Shown: piece by piece, positions 1 to 6,940 of the stretch | Layout: each line of letters opens with the position of its first letter | Numbering within the stretch: the first letter of the stretch is position 1 | Assembly: GCA_903939845.1 (NCBI GenBank) | Contig: CAJAIJ010000037.1 | Location: 62,001-126,000 of the forward strand | Source: an uncultured Solirubrobacterales bacterium | GTDB taxonomy: Bacteria; Actinomycetota; Thermoleophilia; Solirubrobacterales; 70-9 | Reading direction: 5' to 3' | DNA: 64,000 nt | The notes under the pieces: generated by a model | Database searches by the model: none | What the model saw: only the letters and a program-made list of their open reading frames with translations | What the model was told of the DNA's origin: nothing | Made by a program: the position numbers and the translations under genes

Positions 1-803
1 CCTACACCCGCGGTTGGGAAGGCGGCCTGAAGGCGCTCGCGATCTACCGCGACGGTTCGAAGACGGCCCAGGCCCTGAGGACGGACGCCCAGGACGAGAA
101 GAATGCGGGTGCCGACGCCGAAGCAACCGGACCGGTCCGTCACCGGATGCCGAAGACCCGGGAGTCGGTGACCCACAAGTTCTCGGTCGGCGGCCACGAG
201 GGATACATCACGGCCGGCAAGTACGAGGACGGAAATGTCGGCGAGATCTTCCTGACCGACATCGGCAAGGAAGGCTCGACGATGCGGGGCATGATGAACG
301 CCTTCGCGACGGCGATCTCCCTCGGCCTCCAGTACGGGGTGCCGCTCGAGGTCTTCGTGAAGAAGTTCAGCTACATGAGGTTCGACCCGGAGGGAATCAC
401 CGGCAACCCGGAGATCCCGTTCGCCAAGTCGATGCCGGACTACATCATGAGGTGGCTGGCCTCGCAGTTCGTCGAGGACACGGACTTCCTCGAGGAGCAG
501 GGGATCCTGACCAGCGAGGTCCGGAACCGCAAGGAGGCCGAAGAAACCGGCCACACCAACGGGAACGGGAATGGGAATGGCAACGGAAACGGGAACGGCC
601 ATCACGGTCCCGACGCCGGTGGCTCCTCGGTTCCGGCCGGAACCGCCCTCACCGACGAGGTGCCGGTTGTTCCGGCCAAGGTCCAGGTATCCAGCGGAGC
701 GGCAGAGCTCGGCCCGGCCTGTGACCAGTGCGGCGGGATGATGCAGAGGACGGGGAGTTGTTACACCTGCTCGTCTTGCGGCAACAACACCGGCTGCGGC
801 TGA
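1..803 (+). CDS. nrdJ: Vitamin B12-dependent ribonucleotide reductase, C-terminal part (5' end outside window)
   Basis: The reading frame is open from base 3 and ends at TGA 801-803. It carries the C-terminal part of a class II (adenosylcobalamin) ribonucleoside-diphosphate reductase, which makes deoxynucleotides for DNA synthesis. Visible marks are the RGWEGGLKALAIYRDGSK segment at the window edge, the GNVGEIFLTDIGKEGSTMRG segment, and a terminal zinc-ribbon-like Cys cluster CDQCGG...CYTCSSCGNNTGC whose last cysteines probably re-reduce the active site. Between the core and the Cys tail is a flexible linker with seven Asn-Gly pairs, typical of a swinging tail. The catalytic core and start lie upstream of the window. 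Identity is secure from the tail and the conserved block just before it. Confidence 0.93.
   Translation, partial: YTRGWEGGLKALAIYRDGSKTAQALRTDAQDEKNAGADAEATGPVRHRMPKTRESVTHKFSVGGHEGYITAGKYEDGNVGEIFLTDIGKEGSTMRGMMNAFATAISLGLQYGVPLEVFVKKFSYMRFDPEGITGNPEIPFAKSMPDYIMRWLASQFVEDTDFLEEQGILTSEVRNRKEAEETGHTNGNGNGNGNGNGNGHHGPDAGGSSVPAGTALTDEVPVVPAKVQVSSGAAELGPACDQCGGMMQRTGSCYTCSSCGNNTGCG
558..599 (+). repeat. Hexanucleotide (Asn-Gly)7 coding repeat in nrdJ
   Basis: Seven consecutive AAY/AAC-GGN codon pairs encode NGNGNGNGNGNGNG. The copies differ at third positions, so it is a degenerate microsatellite. It sits in the linker between the reductase core and the Cys-rich tail, where length is probably tolerated. 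Confidence 0.85.
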
Positions 804-825
804 GGGTTCAGGACCGGCGCCGGGG

Positions 826-1011
826 GGCGTCTGTGACCATTCGTCGTGCGTAGCACTGTCGAACGGTCACATCCTTCCGCGGCTTGGTCCTGAACTCCTC
901 AGGGAGTTTCCGATCCTCCCTGGGAGTAGCCCCCTCGACCTTTGGGCTGTGCGTCTTGCACTATCCCTCCGATCGAGAGGGCCTATTGCTTGCCTCTGAG
1001 CGCGGAATCAA
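826..1011. repeat. Intergenic tandem repeat, copy 1
   Basis: This copy has a 30-bp box (826-855, GGCGTCTGTGACCATTCG...) followed by a 147-bp block (865-1011). The block recurs at 1089-1235 with one visible mismatch. Inverted repeats suggest RNA or cruciform structure: GTGACC 833-838 with GGTCAC 865-870, enclosing TTCG 840-843/CGAA 860-863 and GTGC 846-849/GCAC 853-856; ACTCCTCAGGGA 894-905 with TCCCTGGGAGT 917-927; and CCCTC 965-969 with GAGGG 977-981. Short open frames across it are translations of the repeat and not convincing genes. I do not recognise the element. Confidence 0.85.
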
Positions 1012-1042
1012 CGTGGTCGAGGGACCGGAATCAGCGCCGGGG

Positions 1043-1235
1043 GGCGTCTGTGACCATTCGTCGTGCGTGGCACTGACAAATCTCTTTGGGTCACATCCTT
1101 CCGCGGCTTGGTCCTGAACTCCTCAGGGAGTTTCCGATCCTCCCTGGGAGTAGCCCCCTCGACCTTTGGGCTGTGCGTCTTGCACTATCCCTCCGATCGA
1201 GAGGGCCTACTGCTTGCCTCTGAGCGCGGAATCAA
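1043..1235. repeat. Intergenic tandem repeat, copy 2
   Basis: Second copy of the element, offset 217 bp for the 30-bp box (1043-1072) and 224 bp for the 147-bp block (1089-1235). The GTGACC (1050-1055)/GGTCAC (1089-1094) arms and the GTGC/GCAC tip (1063-1066/1070-1073) are kept, but the bases between tip and distal arm have been replaced by a longer stretch, so the middle TTCG/CGAA pairing is lost. Conserved arms with changed spacer suggest that the hairpin, not the exact sequence, is maintained. Confidence 0.85.
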
Positions 1236-1253
1236 GACCCTGCGTCAGTAGGC

Positions 1254-1283
1254 GGCGTCTGTGACCATTCGTCGTGCGTGGCA
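1254..1283. repeat. Intergenic tandem repeat, truncated third copy
   Basis: Only the 30-bp box is present (GGCGTCTGTGACCATTCG... through GGCA). The 147-bp block and the GGTCAC partner arm are missing. It ends about 80 bp before the start of the membrane-protein gene at 1365. Together the three copies fill most of the 560-bp space between nrdJ and that gene. Confidence 0.8.
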
Positions 1284-1364
1284 TTTCGGGGCCGTGTCCG
1301 GAGGGCCGGGGATACTGGCGCCCAGGAGCTGGGAGCACGGAGGCCTGGACCGAGGAGGTTGGAG

Positions 1365-1844
1365 ATGGACCGCGAGGATCCGCGTATTTCGAAGTACCTG
1401 ATGCTGGCGACCTATCTGATCGGGGGCGCCGGTATCGCGATCGGTTATTCGACCGTCTATGACGACCCGCCGAGCCTGACTCTTGCCGCGCTGCTGGGTG
1501 CCGGGATACCGGGAGTGCTCTCCTGGCTGAGGCATTCGGTGTTCCACCGGTCCGACGCGAAGCGGATGGGCTGGGATCTCGGTGTGAGGAACGGTTTCCA
1601 GATCGAGACCGGTGTAGCCAACCTGGCCTGGGGCGTGATGGCGATCCTCGCCGTGGCATTCGACTGGGGGATCGTCGCCGAAGGGGCTTCGCTGCTCGTA
1701 TTCGGGCTCTACCTGGCCGGCTGCTCGGTGATGGTCGCGCTTTCTCCGAAGGACGACAAGGGCCACCGGGCCGGAGCGATCATCGGGATGGCGGCGGCAG
1801 CCGTATTCCTCGTCAATCTCGGCATCCAGGGGATCGTCGCCTGA
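1365..1844 (+). CDS. Small membrane protein, unknown function (159 aa)
   Basis: I place the start at ATG 1365 because GAGGAGG (1352-1358) is well spaced before it, while the longer frame from 1278 runs into the repeat. The protein has an acidic/basic N-terminus (MDREDPRISKYL) and four hydrophobic segments at about residues 12-30, 40-52, 85-125 (probably two helices) and 135-157. The segment NGFQIETGVANLAWGV is strikingly patterned and may place it in a small DUF6790-like membrane family; I am not certain of this. No catalytic motif is visible. It converges with the SDR gene downstream, with a hairpin between them. Confidence 0.75.
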   Translation: MDREDPRISKYLMLATYLIGGAGIAIGYSTVYDDPPSLTLAALLGAGIPGVLSWLRHSVFHRSDAKRMGWDLGVRNGFQIETGVANLAWGVMAILAVAFDWGIVAEGASLLVFGLYLAGCSVMVALSPKDDKGHRAGAIIGMAAAAVFLVNLGIQGIVA

Positions 1845-1857
1845 GGACGACCGGCCG

Positions 1858-1873
1858 GGAGCTGCTCAGCTCC
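1858..1873. terminator. Candidate bidirectional terminator hairpin
   Basis: GGAGCT 1858-1863 and AGCTCC 1868-1873 form a 6-bp stem with a GCTC loop between the convergent membrane-protein and SDR genes, overlapping the SDR stop codon. There is no U-tract, so support is modest. Confidence 0.3.
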
Positions 1874-2699
1874 GGGTGAAGCGGAGGAAGACCCGGTCGA
1901 GGATCGAGTAGTAGCGGACCGGGAACAGCCGGACGAGGAGGTCGAAGAGGACGGCATCGGGGCCGACCCGGATCCGGGCGCGACCCTTCTCGATCCCGTT
2001 CCGGATGATCGTGGCTGCCCGTTCCGGGGAAGTGAGGGCGACGGACTGGAAGCGGGCCGAGGCGTCGCCATGCTCGCGATTGCCGGCATCGTCCTCGTGG
2101 AACCGGGCGTTGGAGATGATCGCGGTCCTTACCCCGCCCGGATGGACCGAAGCGACCCGGACCCCCGTCCCCCGGAGCTCGTGCCGGAGTGCCTCGGTAA
2201 AACCCTTGACTGCATGCTTGGAGGCACAGTAGGCGGTCTGGTGCGGGTAGCCCATCAGGCCAAACACGCTCGAGGTATTGACGATCGTCCCCGACCCCTG
2301 GCGCCTCATGATCGGGAGGAAGGCGTGGCAGCCGTTGACCACACCGGTGTAGTTGACATCCATGACCCACTCGTCGTCCTCGGGCGAGGCATCACTGAAG
2401 GACTGGATCACGGTCACTCCGGCGTTGTTGATCAGGCACCCGATCGGGGTCTCGGTCCACTGGTCTACCTCCACCGCGAATGCCATGAAGGCCGAGCGGT
2501 CCCTGACATCCAGCTCCCGGGCGAGGACATCGCCCTCGATCATCTCGGCGGTGGCGGCGAGACCGTCCCGATCGACATCGGTAATCGCCACGGGACTGCC
2601 CTCGCGGGCGAACTGGATGGCGAGTTCTCGACCCATGCCGGACCCGGCGCCGGTGATGACGACGACCCTGCCCGTCATTTGATTGCGGGAGCCAAACAT
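1866..2699 (-). CDS. Short-chain dehydrogenase/reductase (SDR), 277 aa
   Basis: Classical SDR that probably oxidises or reduces an alcohol/ketone with NAD(H). Motifs are the cofactor loop TGAGSGMG (residues 16-23), an aspartate after beta-2 (ITDVD, D41) suggesting NAD rather than NADP, NNAG (91-94), and the catalytic YxxxK as YCASK (Y157, K161) with the upstream Ser in NTSS. The C-terminal tail of about 60 residues with VRLFPVRYYSILDRVF could be membrane-associating. The ATG overlaps the stop of the upstream monooxygenase gene as TGATG, so the two are translationally coupled and probably act on the same substrate. A second ATG at residue 8 is a possible alternative start. Substrate unknown. 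Confidence 0.9.
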   Translation of the reverse strand: MFGSRNQMTGRVVVITGAGSGMGRELAIQFAREGSPVAITDVDRDGLAATAEMIEGDVLARELDVRDRSAFMAFAVEVDQWTETPIGCLINNAGVTVIQSFSDASPEDDEWVMDVNYTGVVNGCHAFLPIMRRQGSGTIVNTSSVFGLMGYPHQTAYCASKHAVKGFTEALRHELRGTGVRVASVHPGGVRTAIISNARFHEDDAGNREHGDASARFQSVALTSPERAATIIRNGIEKGRARIRVGPDAVLFDLLVRLFPVRYYSILDRVFLRFTRS

Positions 2700-4210
2700 C
2701 AGGCCCCGACCCTATCCGTTGAGGGCCTGCCCTCGCCGGTCGCGACGGTGCGGTAGCGGGTCCGATCGAAACGCTCGAGCCGGCGCCGGAAGCGGTGGGC
2801 GAAGGAGGGCCAGATGGTGGCGTTTCGACCGGTGCTATCGAGGTACCAGCTCTGGCAGCCACCGGTGAGCCAGACCGTCTTGCGACTCATCCGGTCGATC
2901 ATCCGCTGCCAATCCCGCTGCGCCTCGGGCAACGGCTCGATCGCCGAACCGGGCCGGATGGTGGAGACCGCGGATGCGATGTATTCGGCCTGGGCCTCGG
3001 TCATGACCAGGATCGAGGTGTGGCCGAGGCCGGAGTTCGGCCCGGTGAACATGAAGAAGTTCGGGAAGCCCGCGATCGCGGTCGCGTCGAGGGCGACCGG
3101 GCTGCCTCGCCAGGCCTCGTGAAGAGTTCCCTGCCTGCCGTGGATCCAGTCGCCCATGGGGGCGTCGGTCGCCCTGAACCCGGTGCAGAGGACGATCGCA
3201 TCGACCGGGTGTTCGACTCCTGCCCGGTCGGTGATCGAGTCCTCCCCTACCTCGGCTACACCTGCGGTGACCAGGTCGACGTTCGGTGCCGTGATCGCGG
3301 GATACCACTCGTCCGAGGGCAGGATTCGCTTGCAACCGAAGGCGTAGTCGGGGGTGAGCTTCTCCCTGAGGACGGGATCCGGGACCGATTCCTCGAGGTG
3401 ACGGCTTGCCATCCTCTCGCCGATCTTCGAGAGCCACGGCCTCATCAGCGGCAGGACGTAGAACTCCCGGCCCCAGTAGAACGAGGTCCGAACCACCTTC
3501 TGGAGTGCCGGGAAACGGCTGAAGAGCCGTCGCTCGAGCCCGGAGATCCGGCGGTTTTGCCTCGGCATGATCCAGGGAGGGGTGCGTTGGAAGAGCACCA
3601 GCCTCTCGACCTCGGGCCTGATCGAAGGGACGATCTGTATCGCCGAGGCACCGGTCCCGATCACGGCGACCCGCCTGCCCGCGAGCTCGAGCGAGTGATC
3701 CCACCTGGCAGAGTGGAACACCGGGCCGTCGAAGCGATCGAGGCCGGGGATGTCCGGGATTGCCGGGGTGCTGAGGCCGCCGACCGCGCTGATCAGGATC
3801 TCGGCCGTCCTCTCCCCCTCGCTCGTCTCGAGCCTCCACAGTCCCGACCCTCCGTCCCAGGTGGCCGCCCTCATCTCGCAGCCGAAGTGGACGAACGGCC
3901 GGATTCCCTGATCGGTCGCCACCTGCTCGATGTAGGCCTGGATCTCGGGGCCCGGCGAGAAGGCTTTGGACCAGGACGGATTCGGTGCAAAGGAGAGCGA
4001 GTAGAGGTGAGAGGGAACGTCACAGGCGCACCCGGGATAGGTGTTGTCGCGCCAGGTGCCGCCGACCTCGTCGGCCTGCTCGAGGACGACCAGATCCCGC
4101 TCACCGTCGAGAAGGAGTCGGCGGGCCATGGTCAGGCCCGAGAACCCGGCACCGACGATTGCGATCCGGGAGTGTCTCGGACTTCCTTCTGCCGCGGCCA
4201 TCCCTGACAT
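2699..4210 (-). CDS. Flavin-dependent monooxygenase, Baeyer-Villiger type (503 aa)
   Basis: FAD/NADPH monooxygenase that inserts one oxygen atom from O2 into a ketone or hydroxylates a soft nucleophile. The N-terminal Rossmann motif GAGFSG (residues 20-25) binds FAD; VGGTWRDNTYPGCACD (49-64) is typical of the BVMO/FMO class; the class fingerprint FxGxxxHxxxW is seen as FDGPVFHSARW (160-170); a second Rossmann motif GTGASA (185-190) binds NADPH. Length is normal. It is the first gene of a two-gene unit with the SDR. An alcohol-dehydrogenase/BVMO pair commonly turns secondary alcohols into ketones and then esters, and this resembles the mycobacterial mymA-type neighbourhood. Exact substrate cannot be told. 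A second possible ATG lies three codons inside. Confidence 0.9.
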   Translation of the reverse strand: MSGMAAAEGSPRHSRIAIVGAGFSGLTMARRLLLDGERDLVVLEQADEVGGTWRDNTYPGCACDVPSHLYSLSFAPNPSWSKAFSPGPEIQAYIEQVATDQGIRPFVHFGCEMRAATWDGGSGLWRLETSEGERTAEILISAVGGLSTPAIPDIPGLDRFDGPVFHSARWDHSLELAGRRVAVIGTGASAIQIVPSIRPEVERLVLFQRTPPWIMPRQNRRISGLERRLFSRFPALQKVVRTSFYWGREFYVLPLMRPWLSKIGERMASRHLEESVPDPVLREKLTPDYAFGCKRILPSDEWYPAITAPNVDLVTAGVAEVGEDSITDRAGVEHPVDAIVLCTGFRATDAPMGDWIHGRQGTLHEAWRGSPVALDATAIAGFPNFFMFTGPNSGLGHTSILVMTEAQAEYIASAVSTIRPGSAIEPLPEAQRDWQRMIDRMSRKTVWLTGGCQSWYLDSTGRNATIWPSFAHRFRRRLERFDRTRYRTVATGEGRPSTDRVGA

Positions 4211-4273
4211 TCAACACCAGGCCGGGGCCCGGCAGACACCCGGTCCGATTGGACTTGCGACGGGTCCGGGGGG

Positions 4274-4328
4274 TAGTCTTCCGGACGTGTTCGATCAGCC
4301 CACAGGCGAGATCCGGAGCCTCTGTTGA
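4274..4328 (+). promoter_or_regulatory. Candidate leaderless leader-peptide ORF coupled to the 4325 gene
   Basis: A TANNNT box (TAGTCT, 4274-4279) is followed after 7 nt by GTG 4287, which opens a 13-codon frame (MFDQPTGEIRSLC) ending at TGA 4326-4328. That stop overlaps the TTG start of the next gene as TTGA. The arrangement would give a leaderless transcript whose first short peptide is coupled to the following gene. No experimental support; the box spacing is the main argument. Confidence 0.4.
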
Positions 4329-4645
4329 AGCGCCCCTGCGCACTGGGGGCCGCCGCCCTGGTCGGGGCGATCGGGATCGCTCTGGCCCTGATGAACTACC
4401 TGGCCGACCGGGCCGACGAGAAGCTCGAGGCGGTCAACCCGTTCGGGGGCGACGATACTCCGGAGCCGGTGACCGAGGCGGCAAAGGTCGAGGGCGGCAC
4501 TCGAAAGGCCCATTCGGTCGGTCCTACGGACACCGCTTCGATGACCAAGGCCGAGCTCTACGAGAAGGCGACCGCACTCGGGGTCAAGGGCCGCTCGAAG
4601 ATGACCAAGGCCGAGCTGGCCGAGGCGATCGAGAAGGCCTCCTGA
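4325..4645 (+). CDS. Small protein with N-terminal membrane helix and C-terminal Rho_N/SAP-like motif (106 aa)
   Basis: The TTG start at 4325 is preceded by GGAG (4314-4317) and overlaps the stop of a 13-codon leader ORF. Residues 5-22 (CALGAAALVGAIGIALAL) form one membrane or signal-anchor helix, followed by a charged linker. The C-terminus contains two related stretches, MTKAELYEKATALGVKGRS and MTKAELAEAIEKA, the helix-turn-helix pattern of Rho termination factor N-terminal/SAP-type domains, which can contact nucleic acid. A membrane-tethered nucleic-acid-binding or structural role is possible but unproven. It reads into the HAD gene 38 bp downstream. Confidence 0.7.
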   Translation: MKRPCALGAAALVGAIGIALALMNYLADRADEKLEAVNPFGGDDTPEPVTEAAKVEGGTRKAHSVGPTDTASMTKAELYEKATALGVKGRSKMTKAELAEAIEKAS

Positions 4646-4683
4646 CCCGATTCCCCGGGCGCTGTCGCAGGTAGCCTGCGGCG

Positions 4684-5469
4684 ATGGCGATCATCGACCG
4701 ATACGACGGCCTCCTGATCGATATCGACGGGGTGGTTCGGGTGGGCGATGAGTTCCTGCCCGATGCGCGTGATGCGATCACCGAGCTCGAGGCCCGGGGT
4801 CTCCCCTATGCGTTCGTGACCAACAGTCCTCGGTTGACTCCGGCCGAACATGCCGAAGAGCTCAGGGCGGGCGGCGTCCCGGTCCCGGACGGGGGTGTCG
4901 TGACCGCGGCCGAGACCCTCATCTCCTTCATCCTCGACCTCACCGGTGCCGGCATCGGAGCCGTGGTCGTCGGGACCGATTCTTTCCGCCGCCAGGTCGC
5001 GGAGGCAGGGATCGAGGAGGTCGCGCTCGACCGGTGGGAGGATGCGACCGCCGTGATGGTCTCGGGCCATGACCGGTTCGACTACGGAGAGCTGAAGGCG
5101 GCCGCGATGGCGGCGCGGGCCGGAGCGGTACTGGCCGCCACCGGCAGCGACCCGACGATGCCGATGCCGGATGGCCACTGGCCCGGGACCGGATCGATCC
5201 TGGCCGCGATCGAGACTGCCTCGGGGGCTCAGGCGACCGTCACCGGCAAGCCCTTCCCGGCGATATTCGAGGCCGGTCTCGAAGCGATAGGGAGGCCGGG
5301 GAAGGTCGCCATGATCGGGGATCGATCCGACACCGACGTTGCCGGCGCACAGGCCGTAGGCCTGGACGGGATCCTCGTCTCGCGTCCGGAATCGGCCTCC
5401 GCACAGCCCGGGGTCGAAGGGGTCGATCCCGACCACCGGATCGGGTCGCTCCTCGATCTGTTTTCATGA
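4684..5469 (+). CDS. HAD-superfamily IIA phosphatase, NagD-like (261 aa)
   Basis: Hydrolyses small phosphate esters through an aspartyl-phosphate. Motif I is DIDGVV (D13, D15), motif II is the TNS of FVTNSP (46-48), motif III lysine is in TGKPFP, and motif IV is MIGDRSDTDVAGA, which binds Mg2+. The cap sits between motifs II and III as in the C2/NagD subfamily. Members act on p-nitrophenylphosphate, UMP, glycerol phosphate or phosphoglycolate, so the substrate is open. The ATG lies 6 nt after TAGCCT (4672-4677), suggesting a leaderless mRNA, and there is no Shine-Dalgarno. The next gene starts 4 bp after its stop. Confidence 0.9.
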   Translation: MAIIDRYDGLLIDIDGVVRVGDEFLPDARDAITELEARGLPYAFVTNSPRLTPAEHAEELRAGGVPVPDGGVVTAAETLISFILDLTGAGIGAVVVGTDSFRRQVAEAGIEEVALDRWEDATAVMVSGHDRFDYGELKAAAMAARAGAVLAATGSDPTMPMPDGHWPGTGSILAAIETASGAQATVTGKPFPAIFEAGLEAIGRPGKVAMIGDRSDTDVAGAQAVGLDGILVSRPESASAQPGVEGVDPDHRIGSLLDLFS

Positions 5470-5473
5470 AGTC

Positions 5474-6079
5474 ATGGCAGCTCTGGCTCTTTCGATCTTC
5501 TTGATCTGGATGTTGGTCACCTTCATCGGAAAGAGCGTCGCGATGAAACGGAAGACCGGGTTTTCCGGCTTCCACGGGATGGCGGACGACGAGGCTCCCA
5601 CCGCCCGCCTGGCCGGCGGCCTGATCATCATCGGCACCATCGGGGCCTTGATCGCGCCGATCCTCGAGCTGGTCGGGGCGATCGGGCCGTTCGTGTCGAT
5701 GACCGACGACTGGATCGGATGGGTCGGGCTCGCCCTGACGGTTGTCGGCGCCATCGTGTCTCTGGTGGCGCAGGCCGCCATGGGCGAATCCTGGAGGATC
5801 GGGGTCGACCCCGGCGAGAGAACCGAGCTGGTCACGGGCGGGCTGTTCAGATGGTCACGTAATCCGTTCTTCGGGGCCGTCTACGTCTTTGCCCTGGGGC
5901 TCTTCCTGATGGTCCCCAACCCGGTCTCGGTGGTCGCCGGTCTCTGCCTGTTCATCGGATTCGAGATCCAGGTGCGGGTCGTGGAGGAACCGAACCTGAG
6001 GGCCGTCTTCGGAGAGGAATACGAGGACTACGGCCGCAGGGTCGGCCGTTTCGCGCCCGGTATCGGTCGGTTCGGCTAG
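5474..6079 (+). CDS. Isoprenylcysteine carboxyl methyltransferase (ICMT/PEMT)-like membrane methyltransferase (201 aa)
   Basis: Polytopic membrane protein with hydrophobic segments at about residues 2-18, 45-63, 78-98 and 125-155. The C-terminal half has the ICMT/PEMT hallmark: FRWSRNPFFGAVYVFALG (membrane re-entry with RNP) then RVVEEPNLRAVFGEEYEDYGRRVGRF, the SAM-binding EE...F...Y..Y...V.R pattern. In bacteria the methyl acceptor is rarely known and may be a lipid or small amine. It follows the HAD gene by 4 bp and is likely co-transcribed, though a functional link is not evident. Confidence 0.85.
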   Translation: MAALALSIFLIWMLVTFIGKSVAMKRKTGFSGFHGMADDEAPTARLAGGLIIIGTIGALIAPILELVGAIGPFVSMTDDWIGWVGLALTVVGAIVSLVAQAAMGESWRIGVDPGERTELVTGGLFRWSRNPFFGAVYVFALGLFLMVPNPVSVVAGLCLFIGFEIQVRVVEEPNLRAVFGEEYEDYGRRVGRFAPGIGRFG

Positions 6080-6085
6080 GCCCGC

Positions 6086-6934
6086 TCAGGTCGGCGGAGG
6101 GATGCAGGGGTCCCAGGGCAGCGCGAAGAGGTCGTAATCCTTCGAGATCGCGCTGAATCCGAGGTCCACGGCCCGGTCGCAGAAAGCCGACGTCGGGAGT
6201 TCGTATTCGACTGAGAAGACCGCCTTGCCCCTGTTGAGGAAAGGACGGTACTGCCCGCACTCGTCGTACTGGAAACACTGCTCGACCACCGCGAAGTCGA
6301 ATGCTCCTGCGAGCTCTCGGGCCTGAGGACCGTCGTTCTTCAGGCCTGCCGCCAGACGATTGCGGTGAGCCAGCCGGGCCAGCCACCGGTTGTAGCGGAG
6401 CTGTTCAGTCCGGGTGATCGAGAACCCGGTCGGGTTCTCCCAGCCGTTGACGTTGTCGAACTCGACCCCGTGAAAGCCCTTCCTCCGACAGTTGCGGACC
6501 CGATCTTCGATCACCGGAGCAAACAGGCGGTACCTCGAGACATCGAGCCATCGCTCGTCTGGATAGCCGTCGTACCTCTTGCCGAGCACGCGGCCCGGGA
6601 AGCGGTTCCGGTCGGAGCGAAAGTTCTCCCAACTGCCTGCATTCAGGTAGCAGATGACCTTCACGCCCTTCTTCCGCAGAGCCTGAACAGTCTCGCGTGA
6701 GGTGAAGTCGCCGTCGGTCTCGAACACCGGAGCCGGGACCGAGCGGTCTATTTTCCCCTGCAGCTGGAACTGCCAGGCCTGAACCGTCGGTTTCGGCTTC
6801 CACCAGGCCTGTGCCTGCATCGGCACCGTCATGGCAATCAGACCGATGGCGAGCATGAGCACGCCGATACGGAACCTCGATTTCCTGCCCGACTTCACTG
6901 CTTCGAGCATAGCTCCCGGTCTGACCCGGGTCAT
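6086..6934 (-). CDS. Exported GH114-like glycoside hydrolase (endo-alpha-1,4-polygalactosaminidase family), 282 aa
   Basis: A basic N-terminus, a hydrophobic stretch (about residues 23-40, IGVLMLAIGLIAMTVP) and AQA before WWKPK suggest a signal peptide, so the protein is secreted or tethered. The mature part has the GH114 TIM-barrel pattern: WQFQLQGKID near the start, VKVICYLNAGSWENFR, the RWLDVS segment, the GVEFDNVNGWENPTGF strand with likely acidic catalytic residues, and LKNDGPQ. Family members cleave galactosamine-containing polysaccharides such as exopolysaccharide. The start (6934) lies 6 bp after the stop of the ThyX-like gene, so they are co-transcribed. Actual substrate is inferred only from the family. 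Confidence 0.8.
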   Translation of the reverse strand: MTRVRPGAMLEAVKSGRKSRFRIGVLMLAIGLIAMTVPMQAQAWWKPKPTVQAWQFQLQGKIDRSVPAPVFETDGDFTSRETVQALRKKGVKVICYLNAGSWENFRSDRNRFPGRVLGKRYDGYPDERWLDVSRYRLFAPVIEDRVRNCRRKGFHGVEFDNVNGWENPTGFSITRTEQLRYNRWLARLAHRNRLAAGLKNDGPQARELAGAFDFAVVEQCFQYDECGQYRPFLNRGKAVFSVEYELPTSAFCDRAVDLGFSAISKDYDLFALPWDPCIPPPT

Positions 6935-6940
6935 CGGGTA

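Noticed and set aside
884-1251. Two similar short open frames in the repeat (both containing VLNSSGSFRSSLGVAPSTFG)
   Set aside because: They are translations of the duplicated block, with no ribosome-binding site, no family signature, and starts at different points of the repeat.
826-1283. CRISPR array
   Set aside because: Repeats are far too long and too few, with no regular short spacers and no cas genes.
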